Source of the DNA: Acidimicrobiaceae bacterium
GTDB lineage: Bacteria; Actinomycetota; Acidimicrobiia; Acidimicrobiales; RAAP-2
Reading direction: 5' to 3'
Length of the DNA stretch: 52,575 nucleotides
NCBI GenBank assembly: GCA_003152015.1
Contig: PLZF01000029.1
Location: 1-52,575 of the forward strand
The position numbers and the translations under genes are program-made. Below, piece after piece: positions 24,766 through 33,248 of this stretch. The stretch's first letter is position 1; each line of letters begins with the position of its first letter. The notes below the pieces were generated by a model. It was not told the origin of the DNA, did no database searches, and was given only the letters and a program-made list of their open reading frames with translations.

Positions 24766-25806
24766 ATGAAGTTCCCCAAGAGACTCACCACCGCGACCGT
24801 GGCTGTGATGGTCGCCATCGCACTGGGGGCGACCGCCTGTAGCGGCCGGTCATCGGGATCCGGGTCTTCTCTCACCGTCTACAACGGTCAACACGAGCAG
24901 ACCACCAACGCACTGGTGACCGCATTCGAAAAGGAGTCAGGCATCCACGTCCAGGTGCAGGTGCGCAACGACGATGAAAATGTCCTAGCCAACCAGATCA
25001 TCACCGAAGGTGGGGCGTCACCGGCCGACGTGATCTACACCGAGAACTCTCCGGCGCTTGAAACATTGCAGAACAAGCATCTGCTGGCTGCTGTGGCTCC
25101 CGCCACCTTGGCTGCCGTCCCCTCCAAGTACAACTCCCCTCAGGGGGACTGGGTGGGTGTCTCGGCCCGGGTCAGTGAGCTGGTGTACAACACTGACCTG
25201 CTCAAGCCCGATCAACTCCCCCACTCGGTGATGGACCTGGCCGGTCCACAATGGAAAGCCAAACTGGCCCTGGCCCAGGGGGAGACTGACTTTCAACCCA
25301 TCGTCACCTCTATCGTGGCGTCGTACGGAGTCGACGCCACCACCAAGTGGCTCACCGCTATCAAATCCAATGCCGCCAACAACATCTACCCCAATAACGA
25401 AACCCTCACCGACCAAGTGAACAAGGGGCACGCCACCATCGGGATCATCAACGCCTATTACTGGTACCGGGGGCGTGCCGAACGGGGTGCGGCCAGTACG
25501 CACTCGGCCGTTGCCACCTTCAGCCCTGGTGATGCCGGCTACATCGTCGACGTCTCGGGTGCCGGCATCCTGGCGTCGAGCAGCCATAAGGCCGCCGCCC
25601 AGCAGTTCCTGGCGTTTTTGGTGGGAGCCCAGGGTCAAGAGATCATCGCCCACGGCGACAGCTACGAATATCCCATCGGTTCGGGTGTCACCACCGCGCA
25701 GCCGTTGACCCCCCTTGGCTCGCTACAACCCGCCCCCCTCACCATTGCCCAGCTCGGCGACGGATCGACCGCCATCTCGCTGCTACAAAAAGCCCAACTG
25801 GCATAG
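24766..25806 (+). CDS. Ferric-iron ABC transporter, substrate-binding lipoprotein
   Basis: 346 residues. The signal peptide ends in a lipobox (ATACS, Cys about 25), giving a lipid-anchored binding protein. The body is FbpA/FutA-like: SLTVYNGQHEQTTNALVTAF, ASPADVIYTENSPALE and IGIINAYYWYRGRAE. The paired tyrosines of NAYYWYR are the usual Fe(III)-coordinating residues. It delivers ferric iron to the permease and ATPase encoded immediately downstream. Transcription should start from the TTGACA/TAATCT promoter just upstream, with likely metal control. Confidence 0.92.
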   Translation: MKFPKRLTTATVAVMVAIALGATACSGRSSGSGSSLTVYNGQHEQTTNALVTAFEKESGIHVQVQVRNDDENVLANQIITEGGASPADVIYTENSPALETLQNKHLLAAVAPATLAAVPSKYNSPQGDWVGVSARVSELVYNTDLLKPDQLPHSVMDLAGPQWKAKLALAQGETDFQPIVTSIVASYGVDATTKWLTAIKSNAANNIYPNNETLTDQVNKGHATIGIINAYYWYRGRAERGAASTHSAVATFSPGDAGYIVDVSGAGILASSSHKAAAQQFLAFLVGAQGQEIIAHGDSYEYPIGSGVTTAQPLTPLGSLQPAPLTIAQLGDGSTAISLLQKAQLA

Positions 25807-25810
25807 TCCT

Positions 25811-27412
25811 GTGACCGACACTGTCGCCGATGCGCCCGTCCTGGTGACATCTGCATTGCCGCCCACAGTGACGGCTCGCCACCGCCGGCCGGTGCTTCTG
25901 TGGGTACTGGCGGGCGCAGTGACTGTGCTCCTCGCCCTGCCGGTCGTCTACGTGGTGGCTCAAGCCACCAAGTCGGGGTGGTCGGAGATCGTCCGGCTGG
26001 TGTTGCGGAGTTTCACCCTCGAGTTGGTGTGGAATACCGCCCGACTGTCGGTGGCGGTGACGCTGGCATGCGCGGTGATCGGCACCACCACCGCCTGGTT
26101 CGTAGAGCGGACCGACCTCCCGGGTCGCCGGCTTTGGGCAGTGGTCGTGGTACTGCCTGTGGCGATTCCCGACTTTGTGGTGGGATTCGGATGGGTCTCG
26201 GTGACTCCGAGTGTCCACGGTTTCTTCGGTGCGCTCCTGGTGATGACCTTGGCGCTCTACCCACTGTTCTATCTACCAGTGGCCGCGTCGTTCCGGGGGG
26301 CGGACCCCGGTCAAGAGGAAGTGGCGCGCTCGCTGGGCCTGGGCCGGATGGCCACCTTTCGGCGGGTGACCCTGAGCCAGGCCCGCCCAGCGTTGCTGGG
26401 CGGCTGCGTTCTGGTTTCGCTGGCGTTGCTGGCCGAGTACGGCGCCTTCGAGATTCTGCGGTATCAGACGTTGACCACTGAGATCTTCTTCGAGTCCCAA
26501 CGCAGTTACAACATACCGGTGGCATCCTCGCTGTCTTTGATCCTGGTGGTATTGAGTCTGGCAGTGCTGGGTGGCGACGCCGCGGCTCGAGGGCGGGGCC
26601 GGGTGGCCCGATCGGCGCGGGTGGCCCGGGCCGGCACCGTCCACCGTCTCGGTCGGTGGACGGTGCCTTCGCTCCTCGGGTTCGTGGCGCTCACCGTCCT
26701 CGCCCTCGGAGTGCCCATCGGGGTCATCGTCTATTGGTTGTTCAACAGTGGAACGACGACCCTGCCGGCCTCTACCTCCATGGTGGGCGCGGCCTTGACC
26801 ACCGCCGGATACGCCGCCGGGGCCGGGGCCCTGGCCACGTTGCTGGCCCTTCCGGTGGCGCTCCTGGCCGTCCGCCATCCCCGCCGGTCGACCCGGGTGC
26901 TGGAGCGGAGCACGTTCATCGTCCAGGCCATTCCCGGGTTGATCATCGCCTTGGCCCTGGTCTACTTCTCCATCCGCGGCCTCCGGGTCTTCTACCAGAG
27001 CTCTCCGCTGCTCATCCTCGGATACTCCATCATGTTCTTTCCCTTGGCCCTGGTGGCGGTGCGCACCTCGGTGGCCCAGGCACCGGTGGAACTCGAAGAG
27101 GTGGCCCGATCCCTCGGGCGACGCCCACTGGAGGTGTGGTGGCGGGTGGTGCTGCCCCTGGTCGGACCCGGGTTGGCGGCTGCCTTCAGCCTGGTCTTCC
27201 TGTCGACGGTCACCGAGCTCACCTTGACCCTGGTGCTGGTCCCCACCGGGGTGCAGACCCTCGCCACTCAGTTTTGGGCGTACACCACCAATCTTTCGTA
27301 CGGAGCCGCGGCGCCGTACGCTGGCCTGATGATCGCAATTGCCGTGGTCCCGAGCTACGTGCTCGGACGATGGTTCAACCGCCTCCCGGCCCGAACCCGC
27401 GAACCGGCATGA
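25811..27412 (+). CDS. Ferric-iron ABC transporter, fused permease
   Basis: 533 residues with about 12 helices, formed by two permease domains in tandem as in FbpB/SfuB. Each half has the EAA loop that docks the ATPase: EEVARSLGLGRMATFRRV and EEVARSLGRRPLEVWWRV. The GTG at 25811 lies 4 bases after the binding-protein stop and is preferred to a start inside that gene. The stop overlaps the ATPase start as ATGA, so the three genes make one importer. Confidence 0.92.
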   Translation: MTDTVADAPVLVTSALPPTVTARHRRPVLLWVLAGAVTVLLALPVVYVVAQATKSGWSEIVRLVLRSFTLELVWNTARLSVAVTLACAVIGTTTAWFVERTDLPGRRLWAVVVVLPVAIPDFVVGFGWVSVTPSVHGFFGALLVMTLALYPLFYLPVAASFRGADPGQEEVARSLGLGRMATFRRVTLSQARPALLGGCVLVSLALLAEYGAFEILRYQTLTTEIFFESQRSYNIPVASSLSLILVVLSLAVLGGDAAARGRGRVARSARVARAGTVHRLGRWTVPSLLGFVALTVLALGVPIGVIVYWLFNSGTTTLPASTSMVGAALTTAGYAAGAGALATLLALPVALLAVRHPRRSTRVLERSTFIVQAIPGLIIALALVYFSIRGLRVFYQSSPLLILGYSIMFFPLALVAVRTSVAQAPVELEEVARSLGRRPLEVWWRVVLPLVGPGLAAAFSLVFLSTVTELTLTLVLVPTGVQTLATQFWAYTTNLSYGAAAPYAGLMIAIAVVPSYVLGRWFNRLPARTREPA

Positions 27413-28548
27413 CCGGCCTCGATGTCCGCGGACTGCATAAGGCATTCGGTCCCCAGCCGGTCCTCACCGGGATCGACCTCGGCGTGCCCGAGGGCTCACT
27501 GACCGCCATCCTCGGTCCGTCAGGCAGCGGGAAGACCACGCTGCTCCGGGTGATCGCCGGTTTCGAACGGGCGGACGAAGGAACCGTGACCGTGGGGGGA
27601 CGGCTCGTGGAGAACAGTCACCATGCTCTTCCACCCGAGCAACGGGGCATCGGGTACGTCCCCCAGGAGGGTTCTCTCTTTCCCCACCTCACCGTGGCAG
27701 CCAACATCGCCTTCGGCGTGCGTCGACCCGGGCGGCAACGACGCCGGCCAAAAGAAGAGGGGGTCAGGCGGGGCGGGCGCCGGGCGGGCGCCTCCACCGA
27801 TCTTTTGCTCGAGATGGTGGGTCTCACCGGACTCGGTTCTCGCTATCCCCACCAGCTCTCCGGAGGGCAACAGCAGAGGGTGGCGCTGGCCCGGGCCCTC
27901 GCCATCAACCCGGCGTTGGTCCTGCTCGACGAGCCGTTCTCCTCCCTCGACGCCGGTTTAAAAGCCAGCGTGCGGGCCGACGTGCAGGACGTGTTGCGCG
28001 CCGAGGGCATCACCGCGGTGCTGGTAACCCACGACCAGGACGAAGCTCTCTCGATCGCCGATCAGGTGGCCGTGATCCGCGACGGATGCATCGGCCAATG
28101 TGGCACGCCTCAGGAGCTCTACGACCATCCGGTCGACCCCGACATGGCCCAGTTTCTCGGCGATGCCAACCTGGTCACTGCCACCATCGACGGGAGCCAG
28201 GTAGCGACCCCTTTCGGCACGCTGCCCATACGCGTCCACGGTCGGTCGGCGGCAACCAACGGATCAGTGGTGGCGTTGGTCAGGCCCGAGCAGTTGACGT
28301 TGTCCATCAAGGCGTCGGGCAATGGCATGCCCGGCACCGTCACCCGCACCCAGTTCCACGGTCATGACACCGTGATCACCATCGAACCGACATCGGCATT
28401 GCCCTTGGCCCCGGCGGTAATTCGGGACCCAACTGTGGATCAACATCTGATTACGGTTCGGGCCGACGGCAATCTGGTGGTGGCGGACGGGACCCCGGTG
28501 GAGATCACCGCCGCCGGTTCCGTGGTCACCTGGCCGGCTACGAGCTGA
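27409..28548 (+). CDS. Ferric-iron ABC transporter, ATP-binding protein
   Basis: 379 residues. Walker A is GPSGSGKTT, signature LSGGQQQRVALARAL, Walker B LVLLDEPFSSLD and the switch VTHDQDEAL. A TOBE-like C-terminal domain (VVALVRPEQLTLSI) follows, as in FbpC. A basic insert of about 20 residues (PGRQRRRPKEEGVRRGGRRA) interrupts the helical subdomain before the signature; family members usually have a shorter loop there. The ATG at 27409 overlaps the permease stop. It energises import of Fe(III). Confidence 0.92.
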   Translation: MTGLDVRGLHKAFGPQPVLTGIDLGVPEGSLTAILGPSGSGKTTLLRVIAGFERADEGTVTVGGRLVENSHHALPPEQRGIGYVPQEGSLFPHLTVAANIAFGVRRPGRQRRRPKEEGVRRGGRRAGASTDLLLEMVGLTGLGSRYPHQLSGGQQQRVALARALAINPALVLLDEPFSSLDAGLKASVRADVQDVLRAEGITAVLVTHDQDEALSIADQVAVIRDGCIGQCGTPQELYDHPVDPDMAQFLGDANLVTATIDGSQVATPFGTLPIRVHGRSAATNGSVVALVRPEQLTLSIKASGNGMPGTVTRTQFHGHDTVITIEPTSALPLAPAVIRDPTVDQHLITVRADGNLVVADGTPVEITAAGSVVTWPATS

Positions 28549-28750
28549 CTCCGGCCATGTCCCGCTCGATCTCGTCGAGGGTGCGGCCCTTGGTCTCGGG
28601 GACCTTCTTGAAGAAATACAGAAAGGCCACCACCGCCAATCCGCCAAACAAGAGGAATGTCCCCACATTGTTCAACCAGGCAAGAAGAGTCAGGAACGAG
28701 ACGGTGAAGACGAAGTTGGCTCCCCAGTTGCCGATGGTGGCCACACTCAT
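28538..28750 (-). pseudogene. C-terminal fragment of an MFS sugar-porter protein
   Basis: The 70-residue frame begins MSVATIGNWGANFVFTVSF and ends KKVPETKGRTLDEIERDMAG. The PETKGR(T/S)LEEIE motif marks the very C-terminus of sugar-porter MFS proteins, and the start corresponds to the last two or three helices. About 85% of a transporter is missing. Its ATG overlaps the stop of the SDR gene as ATGA, so a short membrane peptide could still be made. A relic created by a deletion that fused it behind the SDR is the simplest reading. Its 3' end overlaps the ATPase gene by 11 bases. Confidence 0.75.
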
Positions 28751-29508
28751 CGCTCCTGTTCGGTGGGACGCACCAATACTTCGTTCACTGCCACATGCCG
28801 GGGGCGGGTCACCGTGAAGACAATCGCATCGGCGATATCCACCGACTGCAGCATCTCCATACCGCCAAAGGTGGCCCGCATGCCTTCCCTGATCTCGGGC
28901 CGGTTATGGCTGGCCAACTCCGTCATCACAGCTCCGGGCTCGACAATGGAAATTCGCACGTGGCGCTTGGTGACCTCTTGGCGCAGCGATTCAGAGAACG
29001 CCACCACCCCGAACTTGGTGGCGTTGTAGACACCACTGTTTTGACGAGCCACCCGGCCGGCCACCGAACTCACGTTCACGATGTCCGCGACCCGGCGTGG
29101 ATCATCCTCGGCCGCCCGCAGCAGATGAGGCAGCGCGGCGTGGGTGCAGTAGAGCAACCCGAGCACATTGAGCTCGACCATCCGTCGCCACTCCTCCACC
29201 GGGGCATTGACGATGGGGCCCAACAGCATGACTCCGGCGTTGTTGACCAGAGTGTCGAGCCGGCCGTATTCGGCCACTGTGCGCTCGACCATGGCACGTG
29301 CCTGACTCTCGTCGGTGACGTCGGTCTCGAGTACCAGCACTCGGCTGTCGTCGCCGATCCGTTCCGCCAGTGCCTCGAGGCGATCACGTCGCCTGGCGGC
29401 AACCGCCACTGTCGCACCCTCGGCGGCAAGGGCCACTGCGGTGGCCTCGCCGATACCACTGGATGCCCCCGTCACCAGGGCCACCGTTCCTTCCAACCGA
29501 GGTGTCAT
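28747..29508 (-). CDS. Short-chain dehydrogenase/reductase
   Basis: 253 residues. TGASSGIG (about 14-21), AARRRDRLEAL, NNAGVMLLGP, VNVSSVAG and the YNATK catalytic pair define a classical NADP-preferring SDR of the YdfG/serine-dehydrogenase-like group. These reduce or oxidise hydroxy acids, amino alcohols or carbonyl xenobiotics; the substrate here is open. A CT-rich run lies just upstream of the start. The truncated MFS frame downstream is coupled to it by an ATGA overlap. Confidence 0.9.
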   Translation of the reverse strand: MTPRLEGTVALVTGASSGIGEATAVALAAEGATVAVAARRRDRLEALAERIGDDSRVLVLETDVTDESQARAMVERTVAEYGRLDTLVNNAGVMLLGPIVNAPVEEWRRMVELNVLGLLYCTHAALPHLLRAAEDDPRRVADIVNVSSVAGRVARQNSGVYNATKFGVVAFSESLRQEVTKRHVRISIVEPGAVMTELASHNRPEIREGMRATFGGMEMLQSVDIADAIVFTVTRPRHVAVNEVLVRPTEQER

Positions 29509-29652
29509 CGCACTCTCTCTCTCTCGTGGTGAAGGTCAGTTCGATATCGGTGCCATCATCAACATCGACCGACTGACCACACATTGCCACGTCCGTACCG
29601 ACCACATCGCCAGGCATGGATCACCGCGGACTGGCCAGTCGGAGAAGCATGG

Positions 29653-30420
29653 CTACCTGCTCGGCTCCCACCTGAAGTAACGGGCCGCGATGAGGAGACC
29701 GGCCACACCCCAGGCGGCCACGATCAGAACGTCGTTCCAATGAAACGCCGATCCGACAAAACCGGCCTGCAACCCGTCGGCAAAGTGCTTCACGGGAAAG
29801 ACCCGGCCGATCCACTGAATCCAGGCTGGTGCATGGTCCCCGATGGGAATGAATACGCCGGACAAGAACAGTAAGGGAAGCATCGTGGCATTCACGATGG
29901 CGGTGGCCGCTTCGGCGTTGGGAATCGGCGCCGTCACCGCCAGGCCGAGTGCGCAGAAACTCGCGGATCCGACCACCAGCATCACCACAAAGAAAACCAG
30001 GTCCTTTCCCGCCGGCACCGCGGCACCATAAAAAGCCCTACCGAAAACAGCCGTGATGATGACCAGCAACACCGCCATCAACATTGCATGGATGACCCGA
30101 GCGGTGAGATAGGCCCAGCCCGAGAGGGGCCTGCCGCCAATGCGTTTGAGGATCCCCGAGTCCCGTTGGAACGTCACCCCGATGCCGAGGTTCACGTAGG
30201 ACGCGCTGATGACGGCAAACGAGGCCATGGCGGCGACGTAGTAGGTGGAGAGGCTGATTCGATGGCCAGAAAGAGCTATATGGCCGTGGCCGAGCAGCGC
30301 AGTGAAGATCACCAGAAACATCAGTGGAAACAGGAAGGTAAAGAAGGCGGCGGCCGGATTTCGCCAATACGCCTTGTTGGTGTATCGCACCTGCCAAAGG
30401 GTGAGCCGGAGTGAATTCAT
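29653..30420 (-). CDS. ABC-2 type export permease (DrrB-like)
   Basis: 255 residues with six helices in the ABC-2 arrangement: NPAAAFFTFLFPLMFLVIFT, ISASYVNLGIGVTFQRDSG and, near the C-terminus, LPLLFLSGVFIPIGDHAP followed by FPVKHFADGL. The FLSGVFIP and FPV-HF elements are typical of DrrB/NodJ-like permeases that export lipids, polyketides or drugs. It overlaps its ATPase gene by 4 bases (ATGA) and the two must form one exporter. No resistance or biosynthesis gene is adjacent to hint at cargo. Confidence 0.9.
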   Translation of the reverse strand: MNSLRLTLWQVRYTNKAYWRNPAAAFFTFLFPLMFLVIFTALLGHGHIALSGHRISLSTYYVAAMASFAVISASYVNLGIGVTFQRDSGILKRIGGRPLSGWAYLTARVIHAMLMAVLLVIITAVFGRAFYGAAVPAGKDLVFFVVMLVVGSASFCALGLAVTAPIPNAEAATAIVNATMLPLLFLSGVFIPIGDHAPAWIQWIGRVFPVKHFADGLQAGFVGSAFHWNDVLIVAAWGVAGLLIAARYFRWEPSR

Positions 30421-31424
30421 CGGCTCCCCTCCGCCACCGGATCGACCGGAAGGTCGGGATCTTGGGCGGTGACCCCACCGGTCAGTTGCAGGTAGATGTC
30501 CTCCAAGGATGGTCGGATGATCTCGAGCCCCTCGATCACCACGGCATTGTCCAGAGCCCAGTTGGTGAGGGTATGCAATCTCCGGGTGAGATCCTCGGTG
30601 GCAAATGCGCTGAAGCCTTCGGCATCGGTCTCGGCGACGAGCTCAGCGGGCGGAAGGATGCCGGCGGGCAGCCGGAATCGGACCCGGGGCCGAGCGTGGT
30701 CACGCCCGCCGAGAGTCGCGGGGGTACCTTCGGCCACGATTCTCCCCGAGGCGATCACCGCCACCCGGTTGGCAAGGTACTGGGCCTCGTCCATGTAGTG
30801 GGTGGTCAACAGGACCGTCTTGCCCAGGGCAGCCAAGTTCCTCACCACTTCCCATGCCCCCCGGCGGGCCGAGGGATCGAAACCGGTAGTGGGCTCGTCG
30901 AGGAACAACAACTCCGGATCGCCGGCCAGCGCAATGGCCACATCCAGCCGGCGTTGCTGGCCTCCGGAGAGTTTGACCACCCGGGTGGTGCGCTCGGCCG
31001 AGAGGCCGACAAGCTCGATCACCTCGCCGACCGCCCTCGGATGCGGGAAGAAGTGGGCGAACATTCCGATCATCTCTTCCACCGTGAGGTAGGGGTCGAC
31101 GGCGGTTGACTGCAGGACGATCCCCAGAAGGTCCCTCAGCTTGCTCTGGGGGTTACCTGGGTCATACCCGAGGACGGAGACTTCGCCGCCGTCTCGCTGT
31201 CGGAACCCTTCGAGAATCTCCACCGTGGTTGTCTTGCCGGCACCGTTGGGGCCGAGAAGCGCGAAGACCTCCCCGCGGGCGATGTGGAAGTCGACTCCCT
31301 CTACTGCCTTGACTCTCCCGTAGGACTTGGTGAGTCCCCGGACCACCACCGCGTATCCATGATCGTCCCGAGGTGTGGCGCCAATTGCCGCTTCGTCGAC
31401 CATGGACAGCACCCCTGTGTTCAA
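30417..31424 (-). CDS. ABC transporter ATP-binding protein (DrrA-like)
   Basis: 335 residues. Walker A GPNGAGKTTTVEILEGF, signature LSGGQQRRLDVAIAL, Walker B LLFLDEPTTGFD and the switch LLTTHYMDEA are complete. The C-terminal domain (about 235-335, ending in LEDIYLQLTGG) is the DrrA-type extension. It powers the ABC-2 permease encoded by the overlapping downstream gene. The ATG at 31424 is taken; MVDEAAIG seven codons on is an alternative. It leads a two-gene unit. Confidence 0.92.
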   Translation of the reverse strand: MNTGVLSMVDEAAIGATPRDDHGYAVVVRGLTKSYGRVKAVEGVDFHIARGEVFALLGPNGAGKTTTVEILEGFRQRDGGEVSVLGYDPGNPQSKLRDLLGIVLQSTAVDPYLTVEEMIGMFAHFFPHPRAVGEVIELVGLSAERTTRVVKLSGGQQRRLDVAIALAGDPELLFLDEPTTGFDPSARRGAWEVVRNLAALGKTVLLTTHYMDEAQYLANRVAVIASGRIVAEGTPATLGGRDHARPRVRFRLPAGILPPAELVAETDAEGFSAFATEDLTRRLHTLTNWALDNAVVIEGLEIIRPSLEDIYLQLTGGVTAQDPDLPVDPVAEGSR

Positions 31425-31507
31425 GAGATGCCGATCATTCTGCCAGATCTGATCGGCGGATACGGGTGGTCCTTACCTCACCGTCAGGAGATCGCCGTCG
31501 TGTCCGG

Positions 31508-31978
31508 CTAACCCGAGCCCTCAGGATCAAACCTGCTGGTGAACGAGAGGAGTTCCCCGGTCGAATGTTTGCGACGCTCCTCGTAGATCCGTCGGTATCC
31601 AGTGTGCTTGATCTTCCACTCACCATCGACGAGAACGTAGGCATCTTCGTAGAGAGCGGTGCCCTCGAGGAGGAAGTCATAGGCGGGAACGATGACCTTG
31701 TCGCAGAGATACCACGTCCCTGACGCCGTGCCGTTGTCATGAACGTCGATTTCAGGATGATGTCCGTTGTGCACGTGCACGATTCCCGGGTCGGTGAGGG
31801 AGGTGGTCAAAAACTCCACGATCTCTGCTCGTCCGGTCTGCGGACCGGGCGCGGATTCGTAGTCGGTGGTCGCGTCTTCGACGAACAGTTCGCCCAGTTC
31901 GACAAATCGCTTTGTGTCGAGCAGCCGGAAATACGCGTACTTGAGTCGACAGATTGCTTCCGTAGCCTCGTGATTCAT
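31508..31978 (-). CDS. SnoaL-like/NTF2-fold protein
   Basis: 156 residues: an N-terminal helix (EAICRLKYAYFRLLDTKRF), then ELGELFVEDATTDYESAPG, HVHNGHHPEIDVHDNGTASG and DGEWKIKHTGYRRIYEERR. This is the cone-shaped SnoaL_4 fold used by polyketide cyclases, dehydratases and steroid isomerase-like proteins. Candidate active-site residues are the Asp/His pairs in VHVHNGHHPEID. Many actinobacterial members are unassigned, as here. It is divergent from the CsbD stress gene. Confidence 0.85.
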   Translation of the reverse strand: MNHEATEAICRLKYAYFRLLDTKRFVELGELFVEDATTDYESAPGPQTGRAEIVEFLTTSLTDPGIVHVHNGHHPEIDVHDNGTASGTWYLCDKVIVPAYDFLLEGTALYEDAYVLVDGEWKIKHTGYRRIYEERRKHSTGELLSFTSRFDPEGSG

Positions 31979-32131
31979 GACTCACCTCATGGAGCGTCGG
32001 GTGGCTGGAAGTGTACTGAATCGGCCAAACCGGCGCGATTACACCACCCTCTCGCCTATTGGCGTAGCCAAATCCTGGCTCGCGGTCGCCTTTCGGACTT
32101 TGGCCGGGGCACTGGTCCTTCGTCACCACAT

Positions 32132-32156
32132 GGTTACGAAGGGTGAGCTTGGGTAC
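32132..32156 (+). promoter_or_regulatory. SigB/SigF-type stress promoter upstream of the CsbD gene
   Basis: GGTT (32132-32135), a 15-base spacer and GGGTAC (32151-32156) fit the actinobacterial sigma-B/sigma-F consensus GNNT-N14-16-GGGTAC/T exactly. The site is 54 bases upstream of the CsbD ATG. A sigma factor of this class is encoded about 1.8 kb away, so direct control is likely. Confidence 0.75.
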
Positions 32157-32209
32157 AAAAAGGATTCAGGGCCTACAAAGGTCGGCGCTCACGAGATGGG
32201 AATGGGTCG

Positions 32210-32383
32210 ATGGGAACAACAGAGAGAGTCAACAACGCTGGGCAAAAGGCCAAGGGTGTCATTCAAGACACGGTGGGGCACCTCACCGGGGACAAGCGGT
32301 TGCAAGCCAGGGGCAAGGCCGCCAAGGCAGTTTCCGATATCAAACAGGCGGTCGAAAAAGTGAAGGATGGACTAAAACGCTGA
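32210..32383 (+). CDS. CsbD-family general stress protein
   Basis: A 57-residue lysine-rich protein: MGTTERVNNAGQKAKGVIQD, then TVGHLTGDKRLQARGKAAKA. The G(x)KGxxxxxxGxxTGDxxLxxxGK pattern identifies CsbD. It is a small helical protein made under general stress and under sigma-B control in Bacillus; its function is unknown. The GGGTAC promoter upstream agrees. The next gene, 29 bases downstream, encodes a HATPase domain, so the two are probably one stress transcript. Confidence 0.9.
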   Translation: MGTTERVNNAGQKAKGVIQDTVGHLTGDKRLQARGKAAKAVSDIKQAVEKVKDGLKR

Positions 32384-32412
32384 CCAACAAATTCAAAACG
32401 AACGAAGTCGCG

Positions 32413-32880
32413 ATGCAGGAGCTCCCGTCTAGCGGGAAACGGAGAACCAAATGGCCTGGTGCTCCATTTGCGATGTGGAAAGGGTTCGTCGCGAGGCTCA
32501 CACGTAGCCGACGCACCACTCCCCTTCCTCCCAACCCGTCGAGCGCGTCTGCCGCTCGCTCGTTCGTCCGCAGCGTGCTGTTCGAGTGGGATCTCACAGC
32601 GATGGAGCCCGATGCCAGTCTTGTTGCCACCGAGTTGGTGACCAATGGCTTGCGCCATGGCGGGGGGCCGGATTCGATCACAATCACCGCAACCGGTCGC
32701 CACCTCCGCATCGCAGTCGCGGACAGGGCACCTCAGCGACCACCACGGCGCCAATATCGTGAGCTGACCGCCGAGGGCGGGAGAGGCATTGCCTTGGTGG
32801 AGGGGGTGGCCGATGCCTGGGGAACGACCCGCTTGAGGCTACACAGAGGTAAATCGGTCTGGTGCGAACTGAAGATCTGA
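32413..32880 (+). CDS. HATPase (RsbW/anti-sigma-like) regulatory protein
   Basis: 155 residues. The basic N-terminal 45 are poorly conserved. The GHKL ATPase part has an N-box ELVTNGLRHGG, a G1-like VADRAPQRPPRR and a G2 box GGRGIALVEGVADAWG. This is the form common in actinobacterial anti-sigma kinases of the RsbW/SpoIIAB type, which bind sigma factors and phosphorylate STAS antagonists. The G1 motif is degenerate (DRAP for DxGxG/P). The ATG at 32413 is one of several possible starts. Position behind CsbD under a stress promoter suggests feedback on the SigB/F system encoded opposite. Confidence 0.8.
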   Translation: MQELPSSGKRRTKWPGAPFAMWKGFVARLTRSRRTTPLPPNPSSASAARSFVRSVLFEWDLTAMEPDASLVATELVTNGLRHGGGPDSITITATGRHLRIAVADRAPQRPPRRQYRELTAEGGRGIALVEGVADAWGTTRLRLHRGKSVWCELKI

Positions 32881-32924
32881 GGCCCTAAACCATCCGGCCA
32901 ACAATGGAAACCCAGCGAGGCGGG

Positions 32925-33164
32925 TCAGGCGGGGCTGGTCACAGACGCCCGGCGACGCCGGCCCCGAGACGATGCCTTGGACGGCGATGCGGCCATCATC
33001 GACACATCGTGCAAAGCGCAGGACTCCGCGCTGTTGTAGATCGACAGCCGGACTCCGCAACCCCGCTGGGCACACACCCGATCGGATCTGTACACATGGG
33101 GGCTCCCATGATCCCCTAGGCGTTCGGCGGCGATCGAGCCATTTTGCGTCGGATGTTCCAGCAC
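32925..33164 (-). CDS. Small Cys/His protein, probable zinc-binding, unknown function
   Basis: 79 residues from a GTG with a GGGAGG ribosome site 6 bases upstream. The centre reads RVCAQRGCGVRLSIYNSAES followed by CALHD: C-x4-C, then C-x2-H. This is a pattern seen in small actinobacterial proteins with a CGTxLSxYNxxxxCxxH zinc knuckle. The C-terminus is basic and Ser/Arg rich. It lies 84 bases downstream of the sigma factor gene on the same strand and could be its last co-transcribed member, or be driven by the GTTT/GGGTCC element between them. Function is not known. Confidence 0.6.
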   Translation of the reverse strand: MLEHPTQNGSIAAERLGDHGSPHVYRSDRVCAQRGCGVRLSIYNSAESCALHDVSMMAASPSKASSRGRRRRASVTSPA

Positions 33165-33212
33165 AGCACACCTCCCGATCATGGTACCACTCGGTGGTTC
33201 CTCGACCGAATG

Positions 33213-33238
33213 GGACCCGCCGGATAAGCCCACCAAAC
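33213..33238 (-). promoter_or_regulatory. Weak SigB/SigF-like promoter before the small Cys/His gene
   Basis: On the minus strand GTTT (33238-33235), 16 bases and GGGTCC (33218-33213) match the SigB/F consensus with one change in the -10 (GGGTAC expected). It sits 49 bases ahead of the GTG at 33164. It is suggestive only because a full match exists nearby. Confidence 0.3.
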
Positions 33239-33248
33239 ATTGAACTGG

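Noticed and set aside
26656-27408. Upstream extension of the iron ATPase frame
   Set aside because: It overlaps the permease gene in another frame. The ATGA overlap at 27409 gives the normal ATPase N-terminus.
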